A DNA stretch of 29,630 nucleotides. It comes from JBAYSY01 sp041675885 (lineage in GTDB: Bacteria > Pseudomonadota > Alphaproteobacteria > Rhodobacterales > Rhodobacteraceae). Location: the NCBI GenBank assembly GCA_041675885.1, contig JBAYSY010000036.1, positions 1 through 29,630 on the forward strand, in the 5' to 3' direction. This document shows positions 16,217 to 23,849 of this stretch, piece after piece. The translations under genes and the position numbers were made by a program. Numbering within the stretch: the stretch's first letter is position 1; the number at the start of each line of letters is the position of its first letter. Below the pieces are notes generated by a model, which was not told the origin of the DNA, searched no databases, and saw only the letters and a list, made by a program, of their open reading frames with translations.

Positions 16217-17338
16217 CTATTCGGCGGCTTTCTTCGCGGCCTCGATCCGGGCGGCGCGGGCCTCGACCTGTTCGACGATATGGTCGATCATCCCGGCGTT
16301 GCCCAGCTTGTGGCTTTGCTTGCCCGCCAGATAGACCATGCCCGACCCGGCCCCGCCGCCGGTGAAGCCGATGTCGGTCATCAGCGCCTCGCCCGGGCCG
16401 TTCACCACGCAGCCGATGATCGACAGGCTCATCGGTGTGGTGACATGGGCGAGCCGTTCTTCCAGAATTGCCACCGTCTTGATGACATCGAACCCCTGCC
16501 GGGCGCAGGACGGGCAGGAGATGATCGTCACCCCCCGGTGCCGCAGCCCGAGCGATTTGAGGATCTCGAAGCCGATCTTCACCTCCTCGACCGGATCGGC
16601 GGAAAGCGACACCCGGATCGTGTCGCCGATCCCCATCCACAGCAGGTTGCCGAGCCCGATCGCCGACTTGACCGTGCCGCTGACCAGCCCGCCCGCCTCG
16701 GTGATCCCGAGATGGATCGGCGCGTCGGTCGCCTCGGCCAGCGCCTGATAGGCGGCGGCGGCAAGGAATACGTCCGATGCCTTCACCGAGATCTTGAATT
16801 CGTGGAAATCGTTGTCCTGCAACAGCTTGATATGGTCGAGGCCGGATTCGACCATCGCCTCCGGGCAGGGTTCGGCGTATTTTTCCAAGAGGTGGCGTTC
16901 GAGCGAACCGGCGTTCACGCCGATGCGGATCGAACAGCCGTGATCCCTGGCGGCGCGGACCACCTCGCGCACCCGTTCGGCGGACCCGATGTTGCCGGGG
17001 TTGATCCGCAGGCAGGCCGCGCCCGCCTCGGCGGCCTCGATGGCGCGCTTGTAGTGGAAATGGATGTCGGCGACGATCGGCACCGGGCTTTCGCGCACGA
17101 TCTCGCGCAGTGCCCTTGTGCTGGCCTCGTCGGGGGTCGAGATCCGGACGATATCCGCCCCGGCCTCGGCGCAGGCCTGCACCTGCGCCACGGTCGCGGC
17201 CACGTCCGCGCTGTCGGTATTGGTCATGGTCTGCACCGAGATCGGCGCATCGCCCCCCACCGCCACCGGCCCGACCATGACCTGACGCGAGCGGCGGCGA
17301 TAGACGTTGCGCCATGGGCGGACGTGATTGAGGCTCAT
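16217..17338 (-). CDS. ispG: 4-hydroxy-3-methylbut-2-enyl diphosphate synthase (flavodoxin)
   Basis: The 373-residue protein is the expected length for bacterial IspG (GcpE), which converts MEcPP to HMBPP in the MEP isoprenoid pathway using a [4Fe-4S] cluster. Cluster cysteines are visible at C275 and C278 (ISCPSCAR) and C310 (IIGCVVNGPGE), with catalytic E317. The N-terminal TIM-barrel blocks VQTMTNTDSAD and PIVADIHFHYKRAI are intact. The start at 17338 gives the normal N-terminus (RRRSRQVMVG near residue 14), though its ribosome site is weak. It lies 79 bases downstream of the RodZ-like gene, on the same strand, and may be co-transcribed. Supplies precursors for quinones and, in phototrophic relatives, carotenoids. 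Confidence 0.97.
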   Translation of the reverse strand: MSLNHVRPWRNVYRRRSRQVMVGPVAVGGDAPISVQTMTNTDSADVAATVAQVQACAEAGADIVRISTPDEASTRALREIVRESPVPIVADIHFHYKRAIEAAEAGAACLRINPGNIGSAERVREVVRAARDHGCSIRIGVNAGSLERHLLEKYAEPCPEAMVESGLDHIKLLQDNDFHEFKISVKASDVFLAAAAYQALAEATDAPIHLGITEAGGLVSGTVKSAIGLGNLLWMGIGDTIRVSLSADPVEEVKIGFEILKSLGLRHRGVTIISCPSCARQGFDVIKTVAILEERLAHVTTPMSLSIIGCVVNGPGEALMTDIGFTGGGAGSGMVYLAGKQSHKLGNAGMIDHIVEQVEARAARIEAAKKAAE

Positions 17339-17417
17339 GGCTGGGGGCCCTCATCGCTGCGCGGTTCTGCCGTCCAGATAGCGCCCCGGGGGCCGCAGGG
17401 CAAGGCGCGGCGGCGGA

Positions 17418-18623
17418 TCAGTCGCCGTCGATCACCTCGGGGGGCATCGCCTCGGGCGCGGCTTCGGCAAGGGCGACAATCCGCGCAAGGTCGGGATCGG
17501 CCGCGAGATCGGCCAGCGCGTAGCTTTCGGCCAGCGCATCGGGCGACAGGGCGATGTTGCTCACGACCTGGGCGCCGGGGGCGGCGGGGCCGTGGGTCTG
17601 GCCGTTCACCGCGAAATAGAGCGAGCCGGAGTTGCCCGCCCGCAGCCGGGCCGGTTCCTCGGCCTGCGGCACCTCGTAGCGTTCGCCCGCGTCGAGGATC
17701 TTTTCGAACAGCACCGTGCCGTCGGCGGCCTGCACCCGCACCCAGGACGGCCGCACCGCGAAAATCTCGACCGCCGGGGCGGGTTCGGCCACCACCTGCG
17801 GCACGGTCTCTTCGACCCCGGCCTCGGCCAGCAGCGCCTCTCCCGGCCGGTCTTCGTCGCGGCGCGGGTCGATGGCGGCGATGGGGCCGTCGCGGGCGAC
17901 CATCACCGGCACTTCGAGCGCCTGCGGCCGGTAGAGGCGGCCCAGCGCCTCGGCGGTGGGGACCGGCGCGGGCTCACGCCCGGCCGTTTCGGTCACGCGC
18001 AGGTTGGGGGTATTGCCGCCGACATTGCCCAGCGGGTCGATTTCGGCCACCACGACCGGGGCCTGATCGACGGGGGCCAGTTGCACCCGCTGCACCTCGC
18101 GCAGGATCGACCAGCCGCCATAGCCAAGCCCGCCGATCAGCGCCACCAGCACCAGGACCGAACCGATGGCCGCCGGTTCGATCCGGCTGAACACGCTTTG
18201 CGAGCGCGGCACGAAAGTGGCGTTGGGATCGCCCAGCGGATCGCCGGTATGGACCCGCCGCGCCGCCCTGGCCGGGGCCGCTTTCGGTGCCGAAGCGGCA
18301 GGCGACATGCCATGCGCGGTCGAGAACCCGGCCTCGGCGCAGAACTTGGCATAGGCCCATTCCGGATCCATCCCGAGGTAACGGGCGTAGGAGCGCACAT
18401 AGCCCGCGACGAATCCCTGCGTCTCGAAGGCCGAGACATCGGCATTCTCGATCGCCGCGATATAGGTGGCCTTGATCTTGAGTTCGCGCTGGACGTCGAG
18501 CAGTGACTTGCCCAGCGTCGCCCGCTCGCCCCGCATCAGGTCGCCGAGACGCAAATCGTAGTCGTCGAAGCCTTTCGGCTTCTCCTCAAGCTCTGCCGAA
18601 GGTTCAGCCCTCCGCCAAATCAT
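17418..18623 (-). CDS. RodZ-like helix-turn-helix membrane protein
   Basis: The 401-residue protein has a cytoplasmic N-terminal HTH domain (about 25-95, with GKSLLDVQRELKIKATYIAA), one transmembrane helix (about 151-173) and a periplasmic C-terminal domain of the DUF4115 type (WVRVQAADGTVLFEKILDAG). This is the RodZ architecture, which links the MreB cytoskeleton to cell-wall synthesis. The start at 18623 is preferred because GCAGGGG precedes it; an ATG five codons upstream has no ribosome site. The middle region is rich in alanine, proline and acidic residues and probably extended. Rhodobacterales often place this gene before ispG, as here. Function in shape control is family-based, not shown by the sequence. 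Confidence 0.83.
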   Translation of the reverse strand: MIWRRAEPSAELEEKPKGFDDYDLRLGDLMRGERATLGKSLLDVQRELKIKATYIAAIENADVSAFETQGFVAGYVRSYARYLGMDPEWAYAKFCAEAGFSTAHGMSPAASAPKAAPARAARRVHTGDPLGDPNATFVPRSQSVFSRIEPAAIGSVLVLVALIGGLGYGGWSILREVQRVQLAPVDQAPVVVAEIDPLGNVGGNTPNLRVTETAGREPAPVPTAEALGRLYRPQALEVPVMVARDGPIAAIDPRRDEDRPGEALLAEAGVEETVPQVVAEPAPAVEIFAVRPSWVRVQAADGTVLFEKILDAGERYEVPQAEEPARLRAGNSGSLYFAVNGQTHGPAAPGAQVVSNIALSPDALAESYALADLAADPDLARIVALAEAAPEAMPPEVIDGD

Positions 18624-18737
18624 GCACCCCTGCCCCATCCGAATTGTTTATGCACTGAATCGCCGGGCGAGTCGGCAGCCCGGTCGTTACAGGTGATTCT
18701 AGCACATGCTTCCGGGTTTGTGCACCCGCAGAAGTGA

Positions 18738-19961
18738 TCAACCCGTGAGTTCGGCGCGATTCAGCGCGCAATGCGACCAGAGGCGGTCCATCGCCCGCAC
18801 CAGCGTATCGATCTCGCCCGGGGTGTGAACCGGAGAGGGGGTGAACCGCAGCCGTTCCGTGCCGCGGGGCACGGTGGGGTAGTTGATCGGCTGGACGTAA
18901 ATCCCGAATTCTTCCAGCAGCATGTCGGACAGCAGCTTGCAATGCACCGGGTCGCCGACATGGACCGGCACGATATGCGAACCGTGGTCGATGATCGGCA
19001 GGCCAAGGCCCTTGAGCCGCATCTTCAGGATGCGCGCATGTTCCTGCTGCTTGTCGCGCAGGTGCTGCGCGGTCTTCACATGCCGGACCGAAGCCGCCGC
19101 CCCCGCCGCAATCGTCGGCGGCAGCGAGGTGGTGAAGATGAACCCCGGCGCGTAGGAGCGGACCGCATCCACCATCTTTGCGCTGGCGGCGATATAGCCG
19201 CCGAACACGCCGAACGCCTTGCCCAATGTGCCGTTGATGATGTCGAGCCGGTGCATCAGCCCGTCGCGTTCCGCCACGCCCGCGCCGCGCGGACCATACA
19301 TGCCCACGGCGTGCACCTCGTCGATATAGGTCAGCGCGCCGAACTCGTCCGCGAGGTCGCAGATCGCCTCGATCAGGCCGAAGTCGCCGTCCATCGAGTA
19401 GATCGACTCGAAGGCGATCAGCTTGGGCGCGGCCGGGTCGTCGGCGGCCAGAAGCTCGCGCAGATGCGCGACGTCGTTGTGGCGGAAGATGCGCTTGGCG
19501 CCGCCGTTGCGACGCACGCCTTCGATCATGCTCGCGTGGTTGAGTTCGTCGGAATAGATGATCAGGCCGGGGAACAGCTTCGGCAGGGTAGAAAGCGTCG
19601 CGTCATTGGCGATATAGGCCGAGGAGAAGACCAGCGCGGCCTCTTTCCCGTGCAGGTCGGCGAGTTCGGCCTCCAGCCGTTTGTGATAAACGGTCGTGCC
19701 TGAGATGTTGCGCGTACCGCCCGACCCGGCGCCGGTGGCGTCGAGCGCCTCGTGCATGGCGGCGAGCACCTCGGGGTGCTGGCCCATGCCGAGATAGTCG
19801 TTGCCGCACCAGACGGTGATCGGCTTTTCGGTGCCGTCCGGCTTGCGCCAGACCGCATGGGGAAAGTGGCCCTTGCGGCGTTCGATGTCGATGAAGGTGC
19901 GGTAGCGGCCTTCATCATGCAGCCGGTTCAACGCGGTGTCGAGCGCCTTGTTATAGTTCAT
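18738..19961 (-). CDS. hemA: 5-aminolevulinate synthase
   Basis: The 407-residue protein is a PLP enzyme that condenses glycine and succinyl-CoA to 5-aminolevulinate, the first step of heme (and bacteriochlorophyll) synthesis in alphaproteobacteria. The PLP lysine is K248 in NGTLGKAFGVFGG, the same number as in the Rhodobacter capsulatus enzyme, and the preceding IDEVHAVGMYGPRGAG block is intact. The start at 19961 follows AGGGAGA; the frame runs open for 29 more codons without support. A perfect FNR-type box at 20035-20048 is 80 bases upstream, consistent with oxygen control of hemA known in Rhodobacter. It diverges from the M20 peptidase gene. Confidence 0.97.
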   Translation of the reverse strand: MNYNKALDTALNRLHDEGRYRTFIDIERRKGHFPHAVWRKPDGTEKPITVWCGNDYLGMGQHPEVLAAMHEALDATGAGSGGTRNISGTTVYHKRLEAELADLHGKEAALVFSSAYIANDATLSTLPKLFPGLIIYSDELNHASMIEGVRRNGGAKRIFRHNDVAHLRELLAADDPAAPKLIAFESIYSMDGDFGLIEAICDLADEFGALTYIDEVHAVGMYGPRGAGVAERDGLMHRLDIINGTLGKAFGVFGGYIAASAKMVDAVRSYAPGFIFTTSLPPTIAAGAAASVRHVKTAQHLRDKQQEHARILKMRLKGLGLPIIDHGSHIVPVHVGDPVHCKLLSDMLLEEFGIYVQPINYPTVPRGTERLRFTPSPVHTPGEIDTLVRAMDRLWSHCALNRAELTG

Positions 19962-20288
19962 CTTCGTCTCCCTGGCCCACTTCAGCTTGGGTGGTCTGAT
20001 GGTGTCGACTCTACACGTGGCAGGGTGCCGTTCTTTGATACCCGTCAAATGATATGTCGAATAGTGGTCATTTTGACGCCTGTCTTGCGGGTCGGTATCC
20101 TGCGGGTCGGGGCAGTCCCGGACGATGATACCCTTCCCCCCGGCCCGGAATCAAGGTGCGTGACGATCACCGGCAAGCGGCCGAACGCTGCCGTCCGTTG
20201 TGCCCTCCCCGCACTCTGGACACCGGCGGCCCCGGCTGCCAGTCTCCGCCACCAGCCGCACCACATCCCTGCCATACGAGGATCCGCC
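19962..20288. other. Divergent hemA / M20 peptidase promoter region
   Basis: These 327 bases contain the FNR-like box at 20035-20048 and a weak partial match TTGACGCCTGTCTT at 20073-20086. No supported gene is present; open frames here are extensions of neighbouring ORFs. Confidence 0.65.
20035..20048 (-). promoter_or_regulatory. FNR-type box upstream of hemA
   Basis: TTGATACCCGTCAA matches TTGAT-N4-GTCAA at every defined position. Its centre (20041.5) is 80 bases from the hemA ATG, so a start near 20000 would put it at -41.5. FnrL control of hemA is documented in Rhodobacter sphaeroides. The divergent M20 start is about 247 bases away. Confidence 0.75.
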
Positions 20289-21668
20289 ATGTCAGCCGAC
20301 GCCGTTCTGAACCGTATCGACGAAACCCTGCCCGAGGCGCTGGCGCGGCTGATGGAGCTGTTGCGCATCCCCTCGATCTCGACCGACCCGGCCTGGGCCG
20401 CCGATTGCGACCGGGCGGCCGACTGGCTGGTGGCCGACCTTGCCGCCATGGGGTTCGACGCCTCGAAACGCCCGACCCCCGGCCATCCGATGGTGGTGGC
20501 GCACTCGGGCGGCACCGCCGGGGGGCCGCGCCTGCTGTTCTACGGCCATTACGACGTGCAGCCGGTCGATCCGCTCGACCTGTGGGACCGCCCGCCGTTC
20601 GAACCCGCCATCGAGGACACACCCGCGGGCAAGGTGATCCGCGGCCGGGGTTCGTCGGACGACAAGGGCCAGCTCATGACCTTCCTTGAAGCCTGCCGCG
20701 CCTGGAAGGCGGTGCATGGCAGCCTGCCCGGCAACATCACCATCTTCCTCGAGGGCGAGGAGGAATCCGGCTCGCCCTCGCTGGTGCCGTTCCTGCGCGA
20801 GAACGCGGGCGAGCTGCGCGCCGATATCGCGCTCATCTGCGACACCGGCCTGTTCCAGAGCCGCACCCCGGCCATCGTCACCATGCTGCGCGGGCTGCTG
20901 GGCGAGGAGGTGGTGATTCGCGGCCCCTCGAAGGATCTGCATTCCGGCATGTATGGCGGGGTCGCGGTGAACCCGGCGCGGGTGCTGGCGCGGATCATCG
21001 CCGGGCTGCATGACGAGACGGGGCGAATCACCGTGCCCGGCTTCTACGACGGGGTGGAGGAACTGCCCGAGGCGATCCGTGCCCAGTGGCAGGCGCTGGG
21101 GTTCGACCACGCCGCCTTCCTCGGCGAGGTCGGGCTGTCGCATCCGGCGGGCGAGCAGGACCGGACGCCCCTGGAGATGATCTGGTCGCGCCCGACCTGC
21201 GAGGTGAACGGCATATGGGGCGGCTACACCGGCGAGGGTTTCAAGACCGTGCTGCCCGCCGAGGCCCATGCCAAGATCAGCTTCCGCCTGGTCGCCGGGC
21301 AGGATCCGCATGTGCTGCGCGAGGCGTTCCGCGCCCATGTCCGCGCCCAGCTTCCGCCCGACTGCACCGCCGAATTCCTCGACCACGGCGCCAGCCCGGC
21401 CTCGATCATGGAAATCGGCCATCCGGCCTTCGAGGCCGCCCGTGGCGCCCTGGGCGAGGAATGGGGGGTGGAAGCGGCCTATGCGGGCTGTGGCGGATCG
21501 ATCCCCGTCGCGGGGTATTTCAAGACCATGCTGGGAATGGATTCGATGCTGATCGGCTTCGGCCGCGACGACGACGCGCTGCATTCGCCGAACGAAAAAT
21601 ACGATCTGGAGTGTTTCCACAAGGGAATCCGCAGCTGGGCGCGGGTGCTGGACCGGCTGCGGGGGTGA
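20289..21668 (+). CDS. M20-family metallopeptidase (dipeptidase-type)
   Basis: The 459-residue cytosolic zinc hydrolase has the M20 layout: catalytic domain, lid domain, catalytic domain. Motifs are FYGHYDVQPVDP (H87, D89), GRGSSDDKGQ (D124) and FLEGEEESGSPS, where E158 is the likely general base and E159 a metal ligand, then LICDTG (D185). These residues fit the dinuclear zinc site. The lid region includes SKDLHSGMYGG with the conserved histidine. The likely substrates are dipeptides or N-acyl amino acids; sequence alone does not fix this. The start at 20289 is preceded by GAGG. The ORF also runs open far upstream through the hemA promoter region, which is not coding. Confidence 0.92.
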   Translation: MSADAVLNRIDETLPEALARLMELLRIPSISTDPAWAADCDRAADWLVADLAAMGFDASKRPTPGHPMVVAHSGGTAGGPRLLFYGHYDVQPVDPLDLWDRPPFEPAIEDTPAGKVIRGRGSSDDKGQLMTFLEACRAWKAVHGSLPGNITIFLEGEEESGSPSLVPFLRENAGELRADIALICDTGLFQSRTPAIVTMLRGLLGEEVVIRGPSKDLHSGMYGGVAVNPARVLARIIAGLHDETGRITVPGFYDGVEELPEAIRAQWQALGFDHAAFLGEVGLSHPAGEQDRTPLEMIWSRPTCEVNGIWGGYTGEGFKTVLPAEAHAKISFRLVAGQDPHVLREAFRAHVRAQLPPDCTAEFLDHGASPASIMEIGHPAFEAARGALGEEWGVEAAYAGCGGSIPVAGYFKTMLGMDSMLIGFGRDDDALHSPNEKYDLECFHKGIRSWARVLDRLRG

Positions 21669-21680
21669 GAGGCGGAGAGC

Positions 21681-21800
21681 GCCGGGGGCTCTGCCCCCCA
21701 GCCCCGCCACAGGCGGGGCGTTCGCCGCTGAAAACCGTCCACCGGACGGTTTTCCGGGCGCGGCTCACCCCGGAGTATTTCTGGAAAGATGAAGGTGCAG
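21681..21800 (+). repeat. Composite intergenic repeat (copy c), three hairpins plus TATTT core
   Basis: Directly after the M20 stop come GGGGGC-TCT-GCCCCC (21684-21698), GCCCCGCC-ACA-GGCGGGGC (21701-21719) and the perfect GAAAACCGTCC-ACC-GGACGGTTTTC (21730-21754), then CACCCCGGAGTATTT and GGAAAGATGAAGG. This is the longest of six copies in the window. Confidence 0.7.
21730..21754 (+). terminator. Probable terminator after the M20 peptidase gene
   Basis: An 11-bp perfect stem with loop ACC ends in TTTTC and has AAAA at its 5' base, so it could terminate in both directions. It lies inside composite repeat copy c, about 62 bases after the stop codon. Confidence 0.6.
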
Positions 21801-21855
21801 GGGCGCAGGCGTATCCGGCGACCGTCTGCTCATATTCCTGATTTCGCTTGGGAAA

Positions 21856-21932
21856 TGGCGCGGTTGACGGGACTCGAACCCGCGACCCCCGGCGTGACAG
21901 GCCGGTACTCTAACCGACTGAGCTACAACCGC
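21856..21932 (-). tRNA. tRNA-Asp (GTC), copy 1
   Basis: The 77-base tRNA folds with acceptor stem GCGGTTG/CAACCGC, D stem starting GCTC, anticodon GTC in CCTGTCACG, a T arm GGGTTCGAGTCCC and discriminator G73, which is the aspartate identity base. The 3' CCA is encoded (TGG at 21856-21858 on the + strand). Confidence 0.97.
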
Positions 21933-21959
21933 GCATGACGACACGGGCAGACGGGGCGA

Positions 21960-22036
21960 TGGCGCGGTTGACGGGACTCGAACCCGCGACCCCCGGCGTG
22001 ACAGGCCGGTACTCTAACCGACTGAGCTACAACCGC
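21960..22036 (-). tRNA. tRNA-Asp (GTC), copy 2
   Basis: Identical over all 77 bases to the copy at 21856-21932, including the encoded CCA. It is the upstream (5') member on the minus strand, separated by 27 bases, so both are probably cut from one transcript. Confidence 0.97.
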
Positions 22037-22143
22037 GCATCGCGCCCCGGTGCTGCCCGGGCGTGTGAGGGGTAATAAGCGTCCCCATCGGCGGCGTCAA
22101 GCGGGACGGCGGGGAAAACCCGCGCGCGCCCCGCGCCCCGCCG

Positions 22144-23247
22144 TCAGCCAATCATCGGCCCCTGCCCCGCGCCGGTCTCCTCGTAGTAGCGCCGCAGCCG
22201 TTGCAGCGCGATCCGCAGCACGATCTTGCCCGAGCGCGCCGACCAGCCCAGCCGTTTCTCGGCCACTTCCAGCCCTTCGAGGAAACAGCAGCAGCGCAGC
22301 GCCATGTCGCCCAGCCCCGGCCCGAGGTCGCGCAGCGCCAGCGCCACCCGGTCGCGCGCAGCGCGCGGGCCTTCGGCCGGGCCGCTTCCGCCGCCGAAAC
22401 CGCCCCGATCGCCGCCGGTCAGGAAGCGGTCCCAGTTCTGCGCCACCCGCGGCCCCATCTGCGCCAGTTCGAAATCCTCGCGCAGCCGTTCCGCCGCCGC
22501 GACCAGTTCCGGCGTCAGGAACGGCGCACCGTCGCGGTCGCGCCGCCGCGCCAGCGCCGCCACCGGGCTTTCGGCCAGATTGTAGCGCAGCTTGCGGCTG
22601 GTGCCCCCGTCGGGGAGGGCGACCTCGCGTTCGGCCCAGATCCGGTGCTGTTCGGCGAAACCGGCCTCGGCCCCCGCCCCCTCGGCCAGCAGGCGGCGCA
22701 GCGCGGCGCGGCCAAGGGGCGTGATCTCATAGGCCGCGACCCGGCCCGGGCGGCGGCAGCCGATCCATTCCTTCAGCGCGAAAGCCTGTGCCACCGCGCG
22801 GTCCACCACCGCGGTGCGCGCGGTCTTGCCGCCGGGAAACTCGCGCAGCACCGCCGCCTTGTCCATGTCGGGGGCAATCGCCAGCAGCGCGCCCGGTTCG
22901 GCCAGGCGGCGCAGGATGCGGCGGGCCTCGCGGATCACGGTCGCTTCGTCGGCAAGGCGGATATCGTGGCGGATGGGGGCGCTCATCGGGTGGTTGTCCT
23001 CCTGACAGGTCGTTCCGGTCCGGGCGAGGCGCGCCCGGCCGAGCTGGATCAGCGCCTCGTCCACAAGCGGATCGTCGCGCCGGTTCTCGAATCGCCGCAC
23101 CTGGCGCAGGACGGTCGAGGCATGGCAGCCGCTGCGCCGCGCCAGCGCACGCAGGGAAAGCCCGTCCTCGGTATGGTCGAGATAGAGCCTCACGGCGTCC
23201 GGCAACCAGGCCGGAAGCCCATCCACCTTATTCATGGACCCGTCCAA
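22144..23247 (-). CDS. DUF6456-domain protein with N-terminal helix-turn-helix
   Basis: The 367-residue protein has an N-terminal HTH (about 22-52: DGLSLRALARRSGCHASTVL) and a C-terminal domain typical of DUF6456 in Rhodobacterales and other alphaproteobacteria, including RYNLAESPVAALARRRDRDG and CCCFLEGLEVAEKRLGWSAR. A second winged-helix-like part (EITPLGRAALRRLLAEG) lies in the middle. It is probably a DNA-binding regulator; targets are unknown. A start at 23235 (MNKVDG) is an alternative to the ATG at 23247, which follows GAGAGGG. It stands upstream of the tRNA pair on the same strand and diverges from the DUF6477 gene. Confidence 0.82.
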   Translation of the reverse strand: MDGSMNKVDGLPAWLPDAVRLYLDHTEDGLSLRALARRSGCHASTVLRQVRRFENRRDDPLVDEALIQLGRARLARTGTTCQEDNHPMSAPIRHDIRLADEATVIREARRILRRLAEPGALLAIAPDMDKAAVLREFPGGKTARTAVVDRAVAQAFALKEWIGCRRPGRVAAYEITPLGRAALRRLLAEGAGAEAGFAEQHRIWAEREVALPDGGTSRKLRYNLAESPVAALARRRDRDGAPFLTPELVAAAERLREDFELAQMGPRVAQNWDRFLTGGDRGGFGGGSGPAEGPRAARDRVALALRDLGPGLGDMALRCCCFLEGLEVAEKRLGWSARSGKIVLRIALQRLRRYYEETGAGQGPMIG

Positions 23248-23475
23248 GCCGCCCTCTCAGCCCCAGATGCCGCTCCGGCCCGGCCGCAGGCGGATCAACC
23301 ATTGATTGTCGTGGTTACCCAAAGGTTAACACCGCCCCGGCGCAGTCGGATTTGGTCACAATGGTTTCCAAAACCTAAATTTTTCTGAAACCAGCGCGCG
23401 CACGGATCCCGGCTTGCGCAACAGGGGGTTGAGTCGTGGCAGGATCGGCACCGCAGTTGACCGGGGGAGTTTCCG

Positions 23476-23808
23476 ATGACCGATACCTGTCCGACGCTTG
23501 CCACCCTGCGCCGCCCGCGCCTCCTGATCCGGGCGGCCCGGTTCGGGCTTGCCGACTACCGGCGCGGGCGCGATCTGAAACGGCTGATCGGGGTCGGGCC
23601 GCTGCCCGTACCCGCGGCGGCGCTGGCCGCGCTGGCCGAGGCCGAGCGGCGGCAGGAGGAGAAACGCATGGCGGGCGCGGCGGATTACACCGTCGCCCGG
23701 CATGTGGAACTGCTGATCGCGCTGATGGCCGAGACGCTGGCCCAAGAGGTGGGGGCCCAAGAGGTGGGGGCCCAAGAGGTAGGGGCCCGGAAGGCCCCGG
23801 CGGCCTAA
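23476..23808 (+). CDS. DUF6477-family small protein with in-frame tandem repeat
   Basis: This 110-residue protein starts MTDTCPTLATLRRPRLLIRA and continues ARFGLADYRRGRDLKRLIG, the signature I associate with DUF6477, a family confined to Rhodobacterales. The ATG follows GGGGGAG at good spacing. The central VARHVELLIALMAE block matches the family's C-terminal end; the tail after it is a 15-bp repeat encoding QEVGA three times and is probably a local expansion. No membrane segment or catalytic motif is visible. Divergent from the DUF6456 gene; both are lineage-restricted proteins of unknown role. Confidence 0.8.
   Translation: MTDTCPTLATLRRPRLLIRAARFGLADYRRGRDLKRLIGVGPLPVPAAALAALAEAERRQEEKRMAGAADYTVARHVELLIALMAETLAQEVGAQEVGAQEVGARKAPAA
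23740..23784 (+). repeat. 15-base tandem repeat, three units, inside the DUF6477 gene
   Basis: Units GCCCAAGAGGTGGGG (twice) and GCCCAAGAGGTAGGG run head to tail. Each unit is five codons, so copy-number changes keep the frame and only alter the C-terminal tail. Confidence 0.85.
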
Positions 23809-23849
23809 GCCGCCCCCGGAGGGGTCAGGCGGGGATCAGACCGCGGACC

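Noticed and set aside
13884..17354. 1156-aa minus-strand ORF joining DUF2249 to the ispG region
   Set aside because: Only its end is the real DUF2249 gene. The rest is another frame of ispG and of the membrane protein, so no fusion protein exists.
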